Origin: Acidobacteriota bacterium
GTDB lineage: Bacteria; Acidobacteriota; Blastocatellia; Pyrinomonadales; Pyrinomonadaceae
Direction of reading: 5' to 3'
DNA length: 41,061 nt
Assembly: GCA_020200155.1 (NCBI GenBank)
Contig: JAIVJG010000179.1
Coordinates: 1-41,061 of the forward strand
The notes beneath the pieces are model-generated. The model saw nothing but the letters and a program-made list of their open reading frames with translations. It searched no databases and had not been told where the DNA came from. The translations under genes were made by a program, and so were the position numbers. This document shows, in pieces, positions 17,444-25,443 of the stretch. Positions within the stretch are counted from its first letter, which is position 1; each line of letters starts with the position of its first letter.

Positions 17444-18874
17444 ATGAAATTATCACCTCGCAGACTGCCGTTTTGTCTCGCCCTGTGCCTTACCGGCGCA
17501 GCGTGGGGGGAAACAAACCACCAACTCGCGCCCGGAGCACGCGCGCAGGAACAGACGAAGGAGACGGGCGCACCCAGTTCGCCGCAAATGGCCCCGACGC
17601 CGCGCCTTGTGGCGACGCTCGCGGATTACGAAGGCCCCTCGACTTTCAGGGGCCGTCCTGCGCTCGTCGCCTTCAGTCCCGACGGCAAACTGCTCGCCAT
17701 CAGCGGCCCCGAACGCGTCGTCAAGATTTTCGACGCCGCGACGGGCAAGCTCGCCTACATCCTCTCGACCACGCAGAAATGGGGCATCAACGCCTTCTCT
17801 TTCGCACCCGACTCGCGGACGGCGGTGACGCGCGACGCACAGGACAAGACCATCCGACTGTGGGATTTGTCGAGCGGCAAAGAGTTGCGCGCTCTGACGG
17901 GGCGCAAGCGAAATCTTGAGACGAAGTCGAAGGCGGCGGGAATCCCCGGCGACGAGTTTACAACCGTGCCTTTGAGTCCCGACGGGGCGACCGTGCTTGC
18001 GGAGAAGGAGGACGACCTTGTCACCGCGTTCGACGCTGCAACCGGGCAGGAGAAGGTCGTGCTCGATCACAAGACCGAGTCGAGCACCGCGAAGGCCGTG
18101 CTCAAGATGGCCTTCGGCTCGAAGTATTACGAATTGCACATGCAGCCTGTCTACAGCCCTGACGGGCGGCTCGTCGTGACGGTCAACGGCGATAAGTTCC
18201 CGAAGCTCTGGGATGCCGCGACGGGCAAGCTCATCGCTACGCTCGAAGGACACAAGGATCGAGTCTATAACGCGGCCTTCAGCCCCGACGGACGGCTCTT
18301 CGTGACCGAGACCGTCAAGGGCACGACGATGCTCCGGGACGCGGCGACGGGTCAGTTGAAGGCGACGCTCAAGTCCGAAGAGATTGACTACTCGTATTTC
18401 GCCCTCGTCCCACTCTACTCCACGCCGAGCTTCGCCTTTAGCCCCGACTCGCAGACGCTCGTGACCTTCCGTAACCGCTCGACGCAACTCTGGGACGCGA
18501 CGACCGGCGCGCTCAAACAGACCTTGAAGAAAGCTGAGAGCGAGAGCGTCGTCTTTAGTCCCGACTCGCGCACGCTCATCACCTGCGGCGGCAGCGGCGC
18601 GGCAGCGAAGCTGTGGGACGTGCCGACGGCCAAACTCTTGAGAGAGTTGCCCAAGCCATTAAAGGAGACGCATTACGTGGCGCTCAGTCCCGACGCACGT
18701 GTGCTGCTGACGGCGAGCGACGCGGGCATCCGCCTGTGGGATTTCGCGAACGGAGAGTTGCTTGCCACGCTCGACAAGGCGCGATTCCCCGCACGCTTCA
18801 GCCCGGACGGGCGACTGCTTGCGACCGGCGGCACTGACAAAACCGCCATGATCTACGAACTGCCGGCGAGGTGA
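17444..18874 (+). CDS. Exported WD40-repeat propeller protein
   Basis: A 476-residue protein from ATG 17444, the first residue of a clear signal peptide (RLPFCLALCLTGAAWG). AGGAG lies 11 bases upstream, slightly far. An upstream in-frame start at 17336 would overlap the promoter and is rejected. The mature protein is a run of WD40-like blades of about 40-60 residues, each with FSPDGxLLxxxG, a turn, and IRLWDxxxGKELxxL: for example SPDGKLLAISG, TIRLWDLSSGKEL, SPDGRLVVTVNGDKFPKLWD, SPDSRTLITCGG and FSPDGRLLATGG near the end. Seven or eight blades are suggested. WD40 propellers are protein-interaction platforms; a partner cannot be named. A terminator follows it. Confidence 0.85.
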   Translation: MKLSPRRLPFCLALCLTGAAWGETNHQLAPGARAQEQTKETGAPSSPQMAPTPRLVATLADYEGPSTFRGRPALVAFSPDGKLLAISGPERVVKIFDAATGKLAYILSTTQKWGINAFSFAPDSRTAVTRDAQDKTIRLWDLSSGKELRALTGRKRNLETKSKAAGIPGDEFTTVPLSPDGATVLAEKEDDLVTAFDAATGQEKVVLDHKTESSTAKAVLKMAFGSKYYELHMQPVYSPDGRLVVTVNGDKFPKLWDAATGKLIATLEGHKDRVYNAAFSPDGRLFVTETVKGTTMLRDAATGQLKATLKSEEIDYSYFALVPLYSTPSFAFSPDSQTLVTFRNRSTQLWDATTGALKQTLKKAESESVVFSPDSRTLITCGGSGAAAKLWDVPTAKLLRELPKPLKETHYVALSPDARVLLTASDAGIRLWDFANGELLATLDKARFPARFSPDGRLLATGGTDKTAMIYELPAR

Positions 18875-18914
18875 CGGCGCGCGGGCGCAAATCTTTTTAA
18901 GAATACGCAGAAGG

Positions 18915-18967
18915 GGCGCAGACGCAGAAGGGTTCGCACAAATCTCTCCGCGCCTGCGCTGTTTTTT
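18915..18967 (+). terminator. Terminator after the WD40 gene
   Basis: GGCGCAGACGC (18915-18925) pairs with GCGCCTGCGCT (18950-18960) with a mismatch and a G-U, and TTTTTT follows at once. The left side belongs to a GCAGAAGG/CGCAGACGCAG word repeat. Confidence 0.65.
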
Positions 18968-19024
18968 CGTGCACCGCTGCCGACAACACCGCCGCCTTCG
19001 TCCGGCCCGACGCCCTTTGCCGGA

Positions 19025-19054
19025 TAGACAGTGAGGTGCGGAATCGGCCATAAT
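19025..19054 (+). promoter_or_regulatory. Promoter for the membrane pyrophosphatase
   Basis: TAGACA (19025-19030), an 18-base spacer and CATAAT (19049-19054) are 5/6 matches to the sigma70 boxes. The predicted leader to the GTG at 19214 is about 150 bases. Confidence 0.55.
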
Positions 19055-19213
19055 GCTCGCTTTTAGCGAAGCCGGATTTCGACGCCTGTGGACGGGGACG
19101 CACTCTTCCGTGTGTTTCCCTCCTGCGCGGAGTCAGTTTTCGCGGCCTGCAAATCTCCGGGGCATGCTCTTATTTCGCCCGCACGTAAACGAACAGAAAG
19201 GAATCAATCAGAC

Positions 19214-21961
19214 GTGGAACTTACGCTGATCTTTGCCGTCGGTCTTTTATCATTCGCCTTTGCTCTGATATTCATGCCGGAGGCGACGAAGCGCCGCCTG
19301 CCGTCGCTCGCGCGGCGCGCGGGTCGTCGCGCCCTGACGTTCGCGCTCTCGCTCGTCGCCGTCGCCGTCTTTTCTTCGGCGGTGTTCGCGCAACGCGCGG
19401 CGCAGCCGGCGGACGCGCGTGGGCGTGGCCCTTCGGCGCAGGCCGTCGAGCATCGCGCGGGCGGCGAGGCCAATCTCGTGCTGCCCGACCTCGCATCGCA
19501 AGACTTCGTCGGCATCAACGGGCGGACGTTGCTCATGGTGGGCCTCGGCGTCTGCGTCCTCGGTTTGCTGTTCGGCCTCGCCATCTTCACGGAGTTGAAG
19601 AACCGCGCTGTGCACAGTTCGATGCGGGAGATTTCAGAACTCATCTACGAGACGTGCAAGACCTATCTCATCACGCAGGGCAAGTTCATCATGATCCTGT
19701 GGCTCTTCATAGGAGCCATCGTGACGGCTTACTTCGGCTGGCTCGCCGCGAGCGTTGACCCTGTGACGGGTGCGGAGACGCACGGCTTCCCGGCGGTCAA
19801 GGTGCTGACCATCCTTTTGTTCAGCCTCGTCGGCATCGCCGGCAGTTACGGCGTCGCGTGGTTCGGCATCCGCGTCAACACGTTCGCCAACTCGCGCACG
19901 GCGTTTGCCAGTCTCGCGGGCAAGCCGTTTCCGCTCTACTCGATTCCGCTCAAGGCGGGCATGAGCATCGGCATGATGCTCATCTCGGTCGAGCTGTTCA
20001 TCATGCTTTTCATCCTCCTCTTCGTCCCGCGCGACTACGCAGGCCCCTGCTTCATCGGCTTCGCCATCGGCGAATCCTTAGGCGCGGCGGCGCTCCGCAT
20101 CGCGGGCGGCATCTTCACGAAGATCGCCGACATCGGCTCTGACCTGATGAAGATCGTCTTCAAGATTAAAGAGGACGACGCGCGCAACCCCGGCGTCATC
20201 GCCGACTGCACGGGCGACAACGCGGGCGACTCGGTCGGCCCTTCGGCGGACGGCTTCGAGACTTACGGCGTGACGGGCGTCGCGCTCATCACCTTCATCC
20301 TGCTCGGCGTGCGCGATCAGGCGACGGTCGCCGTCCAACTGCTCGTCTGGATTTTCGTGATGCGCGTGATGATGATTATCGCGAGCGCCGTCTCTTATTT
20401 CATCAACGAGGCGATGGCGCGTGCGCGCTACGCGAACGCCGACTCGATGAACTTCGAGAAGCCTCTGACCTCGCTCGTCTGGATCACTTCGATTCTTTCC
20501 ATCGTGCTGACATACATCGTCTCGTACCTGATGATACCGACGCTCGGCGGCGACACCAGCTTGTGGTGGAAACTGGCTTCGATCATCTCGTGCGGCACGC
20601 TGGCCGGGGCGGTCATTCCTGAACTCGTCAAGGTCTTCACCTCGACCGAATCATCGCACGTCAAGGAAGTCGTCATCTCTTCGCGCGAGGGCGGGGCGTC
20701 CTTGAACATTTTGTCGGGACTCGTCGCGGGCAACTTCTCCGCTTACTGGCTCGGCATCTCCATCGTCGCGCTGATGTCCATCGCCTACTATTTCTCGACG
20801 CTCGGCGTCGGCGCGCTGATGGTCGCCGCGCCGGTCTTCGCCTTCGGCCTCGTCGCCTTCGGCTTCCTCGGCATGGGGCCGGTGACGATTGCCGTTGACT
20901 CCTACGGCCCCGTCACGGACAACGCGCAGTCCGTCTACGAACTGTCGCTCATCGAGCAGATTCCCGGCATCCGCGAAGAGATCAAGCAGAAGTTCGGCAC
21001 CACGGTCAACTTCGAGCGCGCCAAGCACCTGCTGGAAGAAAACGACGGCGCGGGCAACACCTTCAAGGCGACGGCCAAGCCCGTGCTCATCGGCACGGCG
21101 GTCGTGGGCGCGACGACCATGATCTTCTCGATTATGATGACGCTCACCAACGGCCTGACGACCAACACGCAGAATCTTTCGCTCCTGCACGCACCCTTCG
21201 TCCTCGGCTTAATCACCGGCGGCGCGATCATCTACTGGTTTACCGGAGCAAGCATGCAGGCCGTCACGACGGGCGCGTACCGCGCGGTCGAGTTCATCAA
21301 GCAGAACATCAAGCTCGGCGACGAGATCGAGAAGGCATCCGTCGAAGACAGCAAGAAGGTCGTGCAGATTTGCACCGAGTACGCGCAAAAGGGGATGTTC
21401 AATATCTTCCTGACCGTCTTCTTCTCGTCGCTCGCCTTCGCCTTCGTCGAGCCGTTCTTCTTCATCGGCTATCTCATTTCAATCGCCGTCTTCGGCCTCT
21501 ATCAAGCCATCTTCATGGCGAACGCGGGCGGCGCATGGGACAACGCGAAGAAGATCGTCGAGGTCGAACTCAAAGCCAAGGGCACGCCCCTACACGACGC
21601 CTGCGTCGTCGGCGACACAGTGGGCGACCCGTTCAAGGACACGTCTTCGGTCGCGCTCAATCCCGTTATCAAGTTCACGACGCTCTTCGGACTGCTGGCG
21701 GTTGAGCTGGCCGTCAGCCTGACGAGAAGCAACGACGGCGACCCGACCATCACGCGTGCGCTGGCGCTCGTCTTCTTCCTCGTCTCGATGTTCTTCGTCT
21801 GGCGCTCGTTCTACGGAATGCGAATCGGCAAGGGCGGCGCAATGGGCGATGCAATGGGCGACATCGGTCACATGGGCGACGACCACGAAGCCGCGCGACT
21901 CGAAGCGGGGCGTGAGCCGGCGACGACCATCCCGGCAAGCGAGCGACAAACGGTGCGATAG
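19214..21961 (+). CDS. hppA: Membrane-bound ion-pumping pyrophosphatase
   Basis: About 915 residues from GTG 19214, which has AAAGGA about 11 bases upstream. A longer frame from 19088 adds residues without membrane or conserved character. The protein hydrolyses pyrophosphate and pumps H+ or Na+ across the inner membrane. Active-site motifs are visible: EDDARNPGVIADCTGDNAGD, SADGFETYGVTG and, near the C-terminus, GGAWDNAKKIVEVE with GDTVGDPFKDTSSVALNP. GNTFKATAKP carries Lys where K+-dependent enzymes have Ala, pointing to the K+-independent group (inference from known families). About 16 helices are present. The N-terminus is unusual: after a first helix comes a second, signal-like helix (SLVAVAVFSSAVFAQ) and an Ala/Gly/Arg-rich exported loop of about 45 residues before the conserved core. 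bioY follows 38 bases downstream. Confidence 0.9.
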   Translation: MELTLIFAVGLLSFAFALIFMPEATKRRLPSLARRAGRRALTFALSLVAVAVFSSAVFAQRAAQPADARGRGPSAQAVEHRAGGEANLVLPDLASQDFVGINGRTLLMVGLGVCVLGLLFGLAIFTELKNRAVHSSMREISELIYETCKTYLITQGKFIMILWLFIGAIVTAYFGWLAASVDPVTGAETHGFPAVKVLTILLFSLVGIAGSYGVAWFGIRVNTFANSRTAFASLAGKPFPLYSIPLKAGMSIGMMLISVELFIMLFILLFVPRDYAGPCFIGFAIGESLGAAALRIAGGIFTKIADIGSDLMKIVFKIKEDDARNPGVIADCTGDNAGDSVGPSADGFETYGVTGVALITFILLGVRDQATVAVQLLVWIFVMRVMMIIASAVSYFINEAMARARYANADSMNFEKPLTSLVWITSILSIVLTYIVSYLMIPTLGGDTSLWWKLASIISCGTLAGAVIPELVKVFTSTESSHVKEVVISSREGGASLNILSGLVAGNFSAYWLGISIVALMSIAYYFSTLGVGALMVAAPVFAFGLVAFGFLGMGPVTIAVDSYGPVTDNAQSVYELSLIEQIPGIREEIKQKFGTTVNFERAKHLLEENDGAGNTFKATAKPVLIGTAVVGATTMIFSIMMTLTNGLTTNTQNLSLLHAPFVLGLITGGAIIYWFTGASMQAVTTGAYRAVEFIKQNIKLGDEIEKASVEDSKKVVQICTEYAQKGMFNIFLTVFFSSLAFAFVEPFFFIGYLISIAVFGLYQAIFMANAGGAWDNAKKIVEVELKAKGTPLHDACVVGDTVGDPFKDTSSVALNPVIKFTTLFGLLAVELAVSLTRSNDGDPTITRALALVFFLVSMFFVWRSFYGMRIGKGGAMGDAMGDIGHMGDDHEAARLEAGREPATTIPASERQTVR

Positions 21962-21999
21962 ACGAACATCAACAGCAGACCGTGGGAGGTACAGCTACC

Positions 22000-22599
22000 G
22001 TGAATACTTCATACGCCAGAACTGAAACGTTGACGGGCGCGCTTATCGCGCCTCTCGATTGGACGCGCTCGGTCGCGCTCGTCTTCGCCTTCAGCCTGCT
22101 CGTGGCGCTCTCCGCGCAGGTCGTCATCCCGCTTCCGTTCACGCCCGTTCCAATCACGGGGCAGACGTTCGCCGTGCTGCTCGCGGGCGCGCTTCTGGGT
22201 TCGCGCATGGGCGCGCTGGCGATGCTCGCCTATCTCGCAGAGGGCGCGGCGGGGCTGCCCTTCTTCCGGCAGGGTAACGGCGGGTTGCATTACCTGTTTC
22301 TCAGTCCGACCGCAGGCTACCTTCTCTCGTACCCGCTCGCGGCGTTCGTGACGGGCTGGCTCGCAGAGCGCGGTTGGGACAGGCGCGTACTGACGGCGGC
22401 GTTGGCGATGGCGTTAGGCTCGGCAATTATTCTGCTGTGCGGCTGGGCGTGGCTCGCACGCTTCACCTCGCCGTCACAGGCTTTCGTCGCGGGCGTCGCA
22501 CCGTTCATCCCCGGCGACATCGTCAAGGTCGCGCTCGCGGCGGCTCTACTCCCGACGGGCTGGGCGATTCTCCGCCGCAAAGCTTCGCGGGCGAATTAA
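22000..22599 (+). CDS. bioY: BioY biotin transporter substrate-binding subunit
   Basis: A 199-residue membrane protein. GTG 22000 is chosen because GGGAGG lies 10 bases before it; the earlier GTG at 21982 overlaps that site. The family signature is clear: SAQVVIPLPFTPVPITGQTFAVLLAGALLG, AYLAEGAAGLPFF and GYLLSYPLAAFVTGWLAERG, with six hydrophobic segments. BioY is the S component of ECF-type biotin uptake in the inner membrane, and can work with shared EcfAT or alone. No ecfA/ecfT lies here. It is probably co-transcribed with the pyrophosphatase gene and ends in a strong terminator. Confidence 0.93.
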   Translation: MNTSYARTETLTGALIAPLDWTRSVALVFAFSLLVALSAQVVIPLPFTPVPITGQTFAVLLAGALLGSRMGALAMLAYLAEGAAGLPFFRQGNGGLHYLFLSPTAGYLLSYPLAAFVTGWLAERGWDRRVLTAALAMALGSAIILLCGWAWLARFTSPSQAFVAGVAPFIPGDIVKVALAAALLPTGWAILRRKASRAN

Positions 22600-22620
22600 C
22601 CTCCCTCGAAGCGATTGACT

Positions 22621-22669
22621 GAACGAAGAAGCCCCCGGCATCTCTCAGGTGTCGGGGGCTTCTTCGTTC
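22621..22669. terminator. Strong terminator after bioY
   Basis: GAACGAAGAAGCCCCCG (22621-22637) and CGGGGGCTTCTTCGTTC (22653-22669) are exact reverse complements around a 15-base loop. A long T run is absent, but the 17-bp GC-rich stem is convincing. It starts 21 bases after the bioY stop. Confidence 0.75.
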
Positions 22670-22724
22670 ACAGTGCCGGCAATTTAAGAACACACGACAT
22701 ATCCTTGAGGGATGCCGCACACGC

Positions 22725-22765
22725 TTTGAGAGGGACGGTTGCTCAAGCGTGCATTCCCTCTCAAA
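22725..22765. repeat. Inverted repeat upstream of the minisatellite
   Basis: TTTGAGAGGGA (22725-22735) and TCCCTCTCAAA (22755-22765) are exact complements around a 19-base loop that can itself pair GC with GC. No gene overlaps it. Confidence 0.5.
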
Positions 22766-22815
22766 CTTTAAGATTGCGCTCTCAATTCAAAGTGACGACT
22801 TATCAAATATCTCTG

Positions 22816-23025
22816 CACGTCTCCCAACTCTTCTGCGGCCTCAACGAAAGCTTGCCGACGCGCTCCCAAGCTTGACTGGCCGCCTCTGAACTCTTCCTGA
22901 TGGCCTCTGAAAGCTTCCCGACCCATCAGGAAGCTTTGCCGATGGCCTCTGAACTCTTCCTGATGCATCAGGAAGCTTTACTCGCCGGCACAGAAAACTT
23001 ACGCGGGCATCAGGAAAGCTTGGGA
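22816..23025. repeat. 21-bp minisatellite, about ten degenerate units
   Basis: Units of exactly 21 bases follow head to tail with no spacers: for example 22879-22899, 22900-22920, 22921-22941, 22942-22962, 22963-22983, 22984-23004 and 23005-23025, with more worn copies from 22816. Each shares a central GAA followed by AGC, GCT or CTC and TTx, with variable ends such as ATGGCCTCT or CATCAG. In the plus frame units read as heptads of the type x-A-S-E-L-F-x and x-H-Q-E-A-L-x; the minus strand also stays open as heptads like H-Q-E-E-F-R-G. One unit carries TGA on the plus frame. It is not a CRISPR array because units abut. Confidence 0.8.
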
Positions 23026-23071
23026 GCGCCCTCTTGTCAATACCGGCAGAGTGCTCACGCCGGAATCACGT

Positions 23072-23077
23072 TACAAT
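23072..23077 (+). promoter_or_regulatory. -10 box placed for a near-leaderless yjbQ mRNA
   Basis: TACAAT lies eight bases before ATG 23086. A start about seven bases after the -10 box would fall at or next to the ATG. No ribosome site (only GAGG at about 4 bases) and no good -35 at 17-18 bases is present. Confidence 0.4.
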
Positions 23078-23085
23078 ACGAGGCC

Positions 23086-23496
23086 ATGTACACGATTAAA
23101 GTGCGCTCGCGCGAGCGTGAGCAGATGTTGGAAATCACGGACGAGGTGCGGCGACGTTTGAAGGACTCCGGTGCACGCGCGGGCGTCTGCGTCCTCTTCG
23201 TGCGGCACACGACGGCAGGGCTGACCGTCAACGAGAACGCCGACCCGGACGTGCAGCGCGACATGCTCCACGCCCTTCGCACACTGCTGCCGCAGCAAGG
23301 CTTGAACTTCCTCCACGCCGAAGAAAACTCCGACGCGCACATCAAAGCCACGCTCGTCGGCTCAAGCGTCACCGTGCCCTTCCACGACGGCGAGCTTCTG
23401 CTCGGACGCTGGCAGGGAATCTTTCTGTGCGAGTTCGACGGCGGGCGTGAGCGACAAGTGGTGTTGAAAATCATCGGGGAAGCAGGTCAAAGGTAA
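23086..23496 (+). CDS. yjbQ: YjbQ/UPF0047 family protein
   Basis: A 136-residue protein from ATG 23086 (MYTIKVRSREREQ). The family is recognised by VLFVRHTTAGLTVNENADPDVQRDM, HAEENSDAHIKATLVGSSVTVPF and GRWQGIFLCEFDG; the length matches the usual 130-140 residues. YjbQ proteins form trimers with a conserved His/Asn/Asp/Glu metal-like pocket (HTTAGLTVNEN). Thiamine-phosphate synthase activity has been reported for members, but the physiological role is uncertain. The frame stays open upstream through the 21-bp repeats to 22900, but that region does not resemble the family, so I set the start here. It is convergent with the cobalamin adenosyltransferase gene across a repeat-rich terminator. Confidence 0.9.
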   Translation: MYTIKVRSREREQMLEITDEVRRRLKDSGARAGVCVLFVRHTTAGLTVNENADPDVQRDMLHALRTLLPQQGLNFLHAEENSDAHIKATLVGSSVTVPFHDGELLLGRWQGIFLCEFDGGRERQVVLKIIGEAGQR

Positions 23497-23600
23497 AAGG
23501 TAAAAGGTAAAGGGCAAAGGGTAAAGGGTAAAGGGAAACGGAAAGCGCCTGCTTGGGTCAACTTTACCCCTTCACCTTTTCCCTTTTCCCCTGACTCCGG
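23484..23600. repeat. GGTAAAAGG-word repeat with facing pyrimidine arm
   Basis: At 23484-23545 the words GGTAAAA and GGGTAAA recur seven or so times. A complementary pyrimidine arm, with TTTACCCCTTCACC and TTCCCTTTTCCCC, occupies about 23561-23592. The two can fold into a long imperfect hairpin between the convergent yjbQ and pduO-type genes, so it probably ends both transcripts. Confidence 0.6.
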
Positions 23601-23602
23601 AT

Positions 23603-24181
23603 TTACCACGCACGCGACCAGCTTGGCCCCTTGTGTTCGTCGTCGCGCAGTTTGGCGTTGACGCCCGCGCGGAGTTCGAGCAGGCGGCCCATCAGCCACA
23701 GCAAATCGGAGAGACGGTTAAGATATGGAACGACGTGCGTGTTGACCTCCTCGCCCGATTCGGCGAGACGCACGACCGAGCGTTCCGCGCGACGGCAGAC
23801 CGTGCGCGCCACGTCGTAAGCAGCAGCCGCCGCGTGCTCGCCCGGCAGCGACCAGTCGGAGAGAATTCCTTCCGTCGTCTCAATGCGATTGACGTGCGAT
23901 GTAAGCGCTTCGACCATCTCGGCGGTCACGTACATCGTCGGCGTCGTCTCGTTGCTGTGCGGGTTGGCGACCGCGCCCGCGACGGTGAACAGTTCGCGCT
24001 GAATCGCCTTCGTCAACTCGCGCACCTCCGCGTCCTCACAAATCGCACGCGCAAAGCCCATCGCCGAACCGAGTTCGTCAATCGTCCCGTAAGCCTCCAC
24101 GCGCGTGTCGGCCTTCGACACGCGCTCGCCGCCGATCAGTCCCGTCTTACCAGTATCACCGTGCTTCGTTGCTATGCTCAT
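23603..24181 (-). CDS. pduO: Cob(I)yrinic acid a,c-diamide adenosyltransferase (PduO type)
   Basis: A 192-residue protein that transfers the adenosyl group of ATP to cob(I)alamin, making coenzyme B12 in the cytoplasm. The N-terminal ATP site TKHGDTGKTGLIGGERVSKAD, then VEAYGTIDELGS, and the C-terminal helix CRRAERSVVRL with PYLNRLSDLLWLMGR are all hallmarks of the PduO family. The start is ATG 24181. Upstream on the same strand are the B12 transporter genes, separated by a 163-base gap filled with a long inverted repeat, so co-transcription is plausible but not certain. Together they give uptake and activation of scavenged corrinoid. Confidence 0.93.
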   Translation of the reverse strand: MSIATKHGDTGKTGLIGGERVSKADTRVEAYGTIDELGSAMGFARAICEDAEVRELTKAIQRELFTVAGAVANPHSNETTPTMYVTAEMVEALTSHVNRIETTEGILSDWSLPGEHAAAAAYDVARTVCRRAERSVVRLAESGEEVNTHVVPYLNRLSDLLWLMGRLLELRAGVNAKLRDDEHKGPSWSRAW

Positions 24182-24197
24182 AGTTCCTCCGAAATAA

Positions 24198-24338
24198 ATT
24201 TACAAGGATAGACAGGATAGACAGGATGGAAGGCAAATGATGAATGATGAACGGAAGACAAAGCCTTTGCCTTTCATTCATCACTCAGCATTCATCATTT
24301 TTTCTCCTATCCTGTTCATCCTGTCCATCCGTGTAAAT
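24198..24338. repeat. Long inverted repeat of GACAGGAT and ATGATGAAT words
   Basis: The left part reads ATTTACA, then GGATAGACAGGATAGACAGG, then ATGATGAATGATGAA. The right part (24263-24338) is an imperfect reverse complement, ending in ATCCTGTCCATCC and TGTAAAT. Arms of about 65 bases are mostly complementary. It lies between btuC and the adenosyltransferase gene and could end or attenuate the btu message. Confidence 0.7.
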
Positions 24339-24344
24339 AATTCT

Positions 24345-25376
24345 TCATAATGCCGAATACCGTTGCTGTCGTCTCAAAAGCCACAAAAAGACGGGGCCGC
24401 CGGCGAGCGCCGTGATTGCGCCGACGGGCAGTTCGCCAGCGCCGAGCACGGTGCGCGCAACCATGTCTGCGAGCATCAAAAACGCCGCGCCCAGCACAAA
24501 CGAACACGGCAGCACGAGGCGCACATCTTCGCCGAATAACAACCTGACGGCGTGCGGCACGATCAGGCCGACGAACCCGATGGTTCCGCCGACGGCGACC
24601 GTCACGCCGACGATTAAAGACGACGCCGCGTAGACGAGTCGCTCGCTACGTCGGACGTTGACGCCGAGGCTCGCCGCCGTCTCCTCGTCCACCGCAAGCA
24701 AGTGCAAATCTCGCGACATGGCGAACAGCACGACCCATCCCGGCACGAGAAAAATTAGCATGCGCCAGATGAGGTCGAAGCCCACCACGTCGAGACTGCC
24801 AATCGTCCAGCGCAGAATCTGTAGTGCGCGAGAGTAGTCCGCGAAATATTGTATGAAGACCACACCTGCCGCAGCCACCGTGTTCATCACCACGCCCGCG
24901 AGCAGGAGCGCGCCCGGCAAAACGGTTGCGCCGGTGCGCGCCAGCCTGTAGACGACCATCACGGCGACGCCCGCGCCGATGAAGGCCGCGATGAAGACGA
25001 GCGGCAGCCCCGCGACTCTCGCGCCCGCGCCCAGAGCAATCGCCACGCTCGCGCCGAGCGCCCCACCGCCTGAGACGCCGAGCGTCAAAGGCTCGGCCAA
25101 AGGATTACGAAACAGCGCCTGCAACGCCGCGCCCACCATCGCGAGCGACGCGCCCACGATGCCCGCCATCACGACGCGCGGCAGGCGTAGTTGAAAGAAG
25201 ACGGCGCGAGCGCGCTCGTCCGTCTGAAGCGCCGCCAGATCGAGCCTCTGATAACCAACCCACAGAGCCAGCAGCGTCGCGGCGATCAGCACGCACGTCA
25301 ACAGCGCCAGCGCGCGACGCAGGCGAACAGTTGTTGGTTGTTGGTTTTTGATTTCAGGTCTTTGATTGGAAATCAA
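24345..25376 (-). CDS. btuC: FecCD-family permease for vitamin B12 (BtuC type)
   Basis: A 343-residue ABC permease of the FecCD/BtuC family with about ten membrane helices. FFQLRLPRVVMAGIVGASLAMVGAALQALFRNPLAEP and GVSGGGALGAS are diagnostic, as are GFVGLIVPHAVRLLFG and RTVLGAGELPVGAITALAGGPVFLWLLRR. The subunit forms the inner-membrane channel with the BtuD-type ATPase. The only start found is TTG 25376, and the first 15 residues (ISNQRPEIKNQQPTT) are encoded by a word-repeat region with CAACAACCAACAACT and ATCAAA; GGGA lies about 9 bases upstream. A shorter real N-terminus is possible. Its substrate is inferred from the pduO and btuF neighbours. Confidence 0.88.
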   Translation of the reverse strand: MISNQRPEIKNQQPTTVRLRRALALLTCVLIAATLLALWVGYQRLDLAALQTDERARAVFFQLRLPRVVMAGIVGASLAMVGAALQALFRNPLAEPLTLGVSGGGALGASVAIALGAGARVAGLPLVFIAAFIGAGVAVMVVYRLARTGATVLPGALLLAGVVMNTVAAAGVVFIQYFADYSRALQILRWTIGSLDVVGFDLIWRMLIFLVPGWVVLFAMSRDLHLLAVDEETAASLGVNVRRSERLVYAASSLIVGVTVAVGGTIGFVGLIVPHAVRLLFGEDVRLVLPCSFVLGAAFLMLADMVARTVLGAGELPVGAITALAGGPVFLWLLRRQQRYSAL

Positions 25377-25443
25377 TTTTGTGTTTCCCGGCGCTCGCCG
25401 CCCTTATTCTAAATCGCAAATCAAAAATCCGGAATCGCAAAGT
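25331..25443. repeat. TTGTTGG and AAATCAAA word repeat between btuD and btuC
   Basis: TTGTTGGTTGTTGG (25331-25344) precedes TTTTTGATTTCAGG, TTTGATTGGAAATC and, after a GC-rich stretch, AAATCGCAAATCAAAAATC (25411-25429). The facing GATT and AATC words allow a loose hairpin. The left part overlaps the start of the btuC frame. Confidence 0.45.

Noticed and set aside
22816-23025. CRISPR array
   Set aside because: The 21-base units abut without unique spacers and the copies are degenerate; no cas genes are near.
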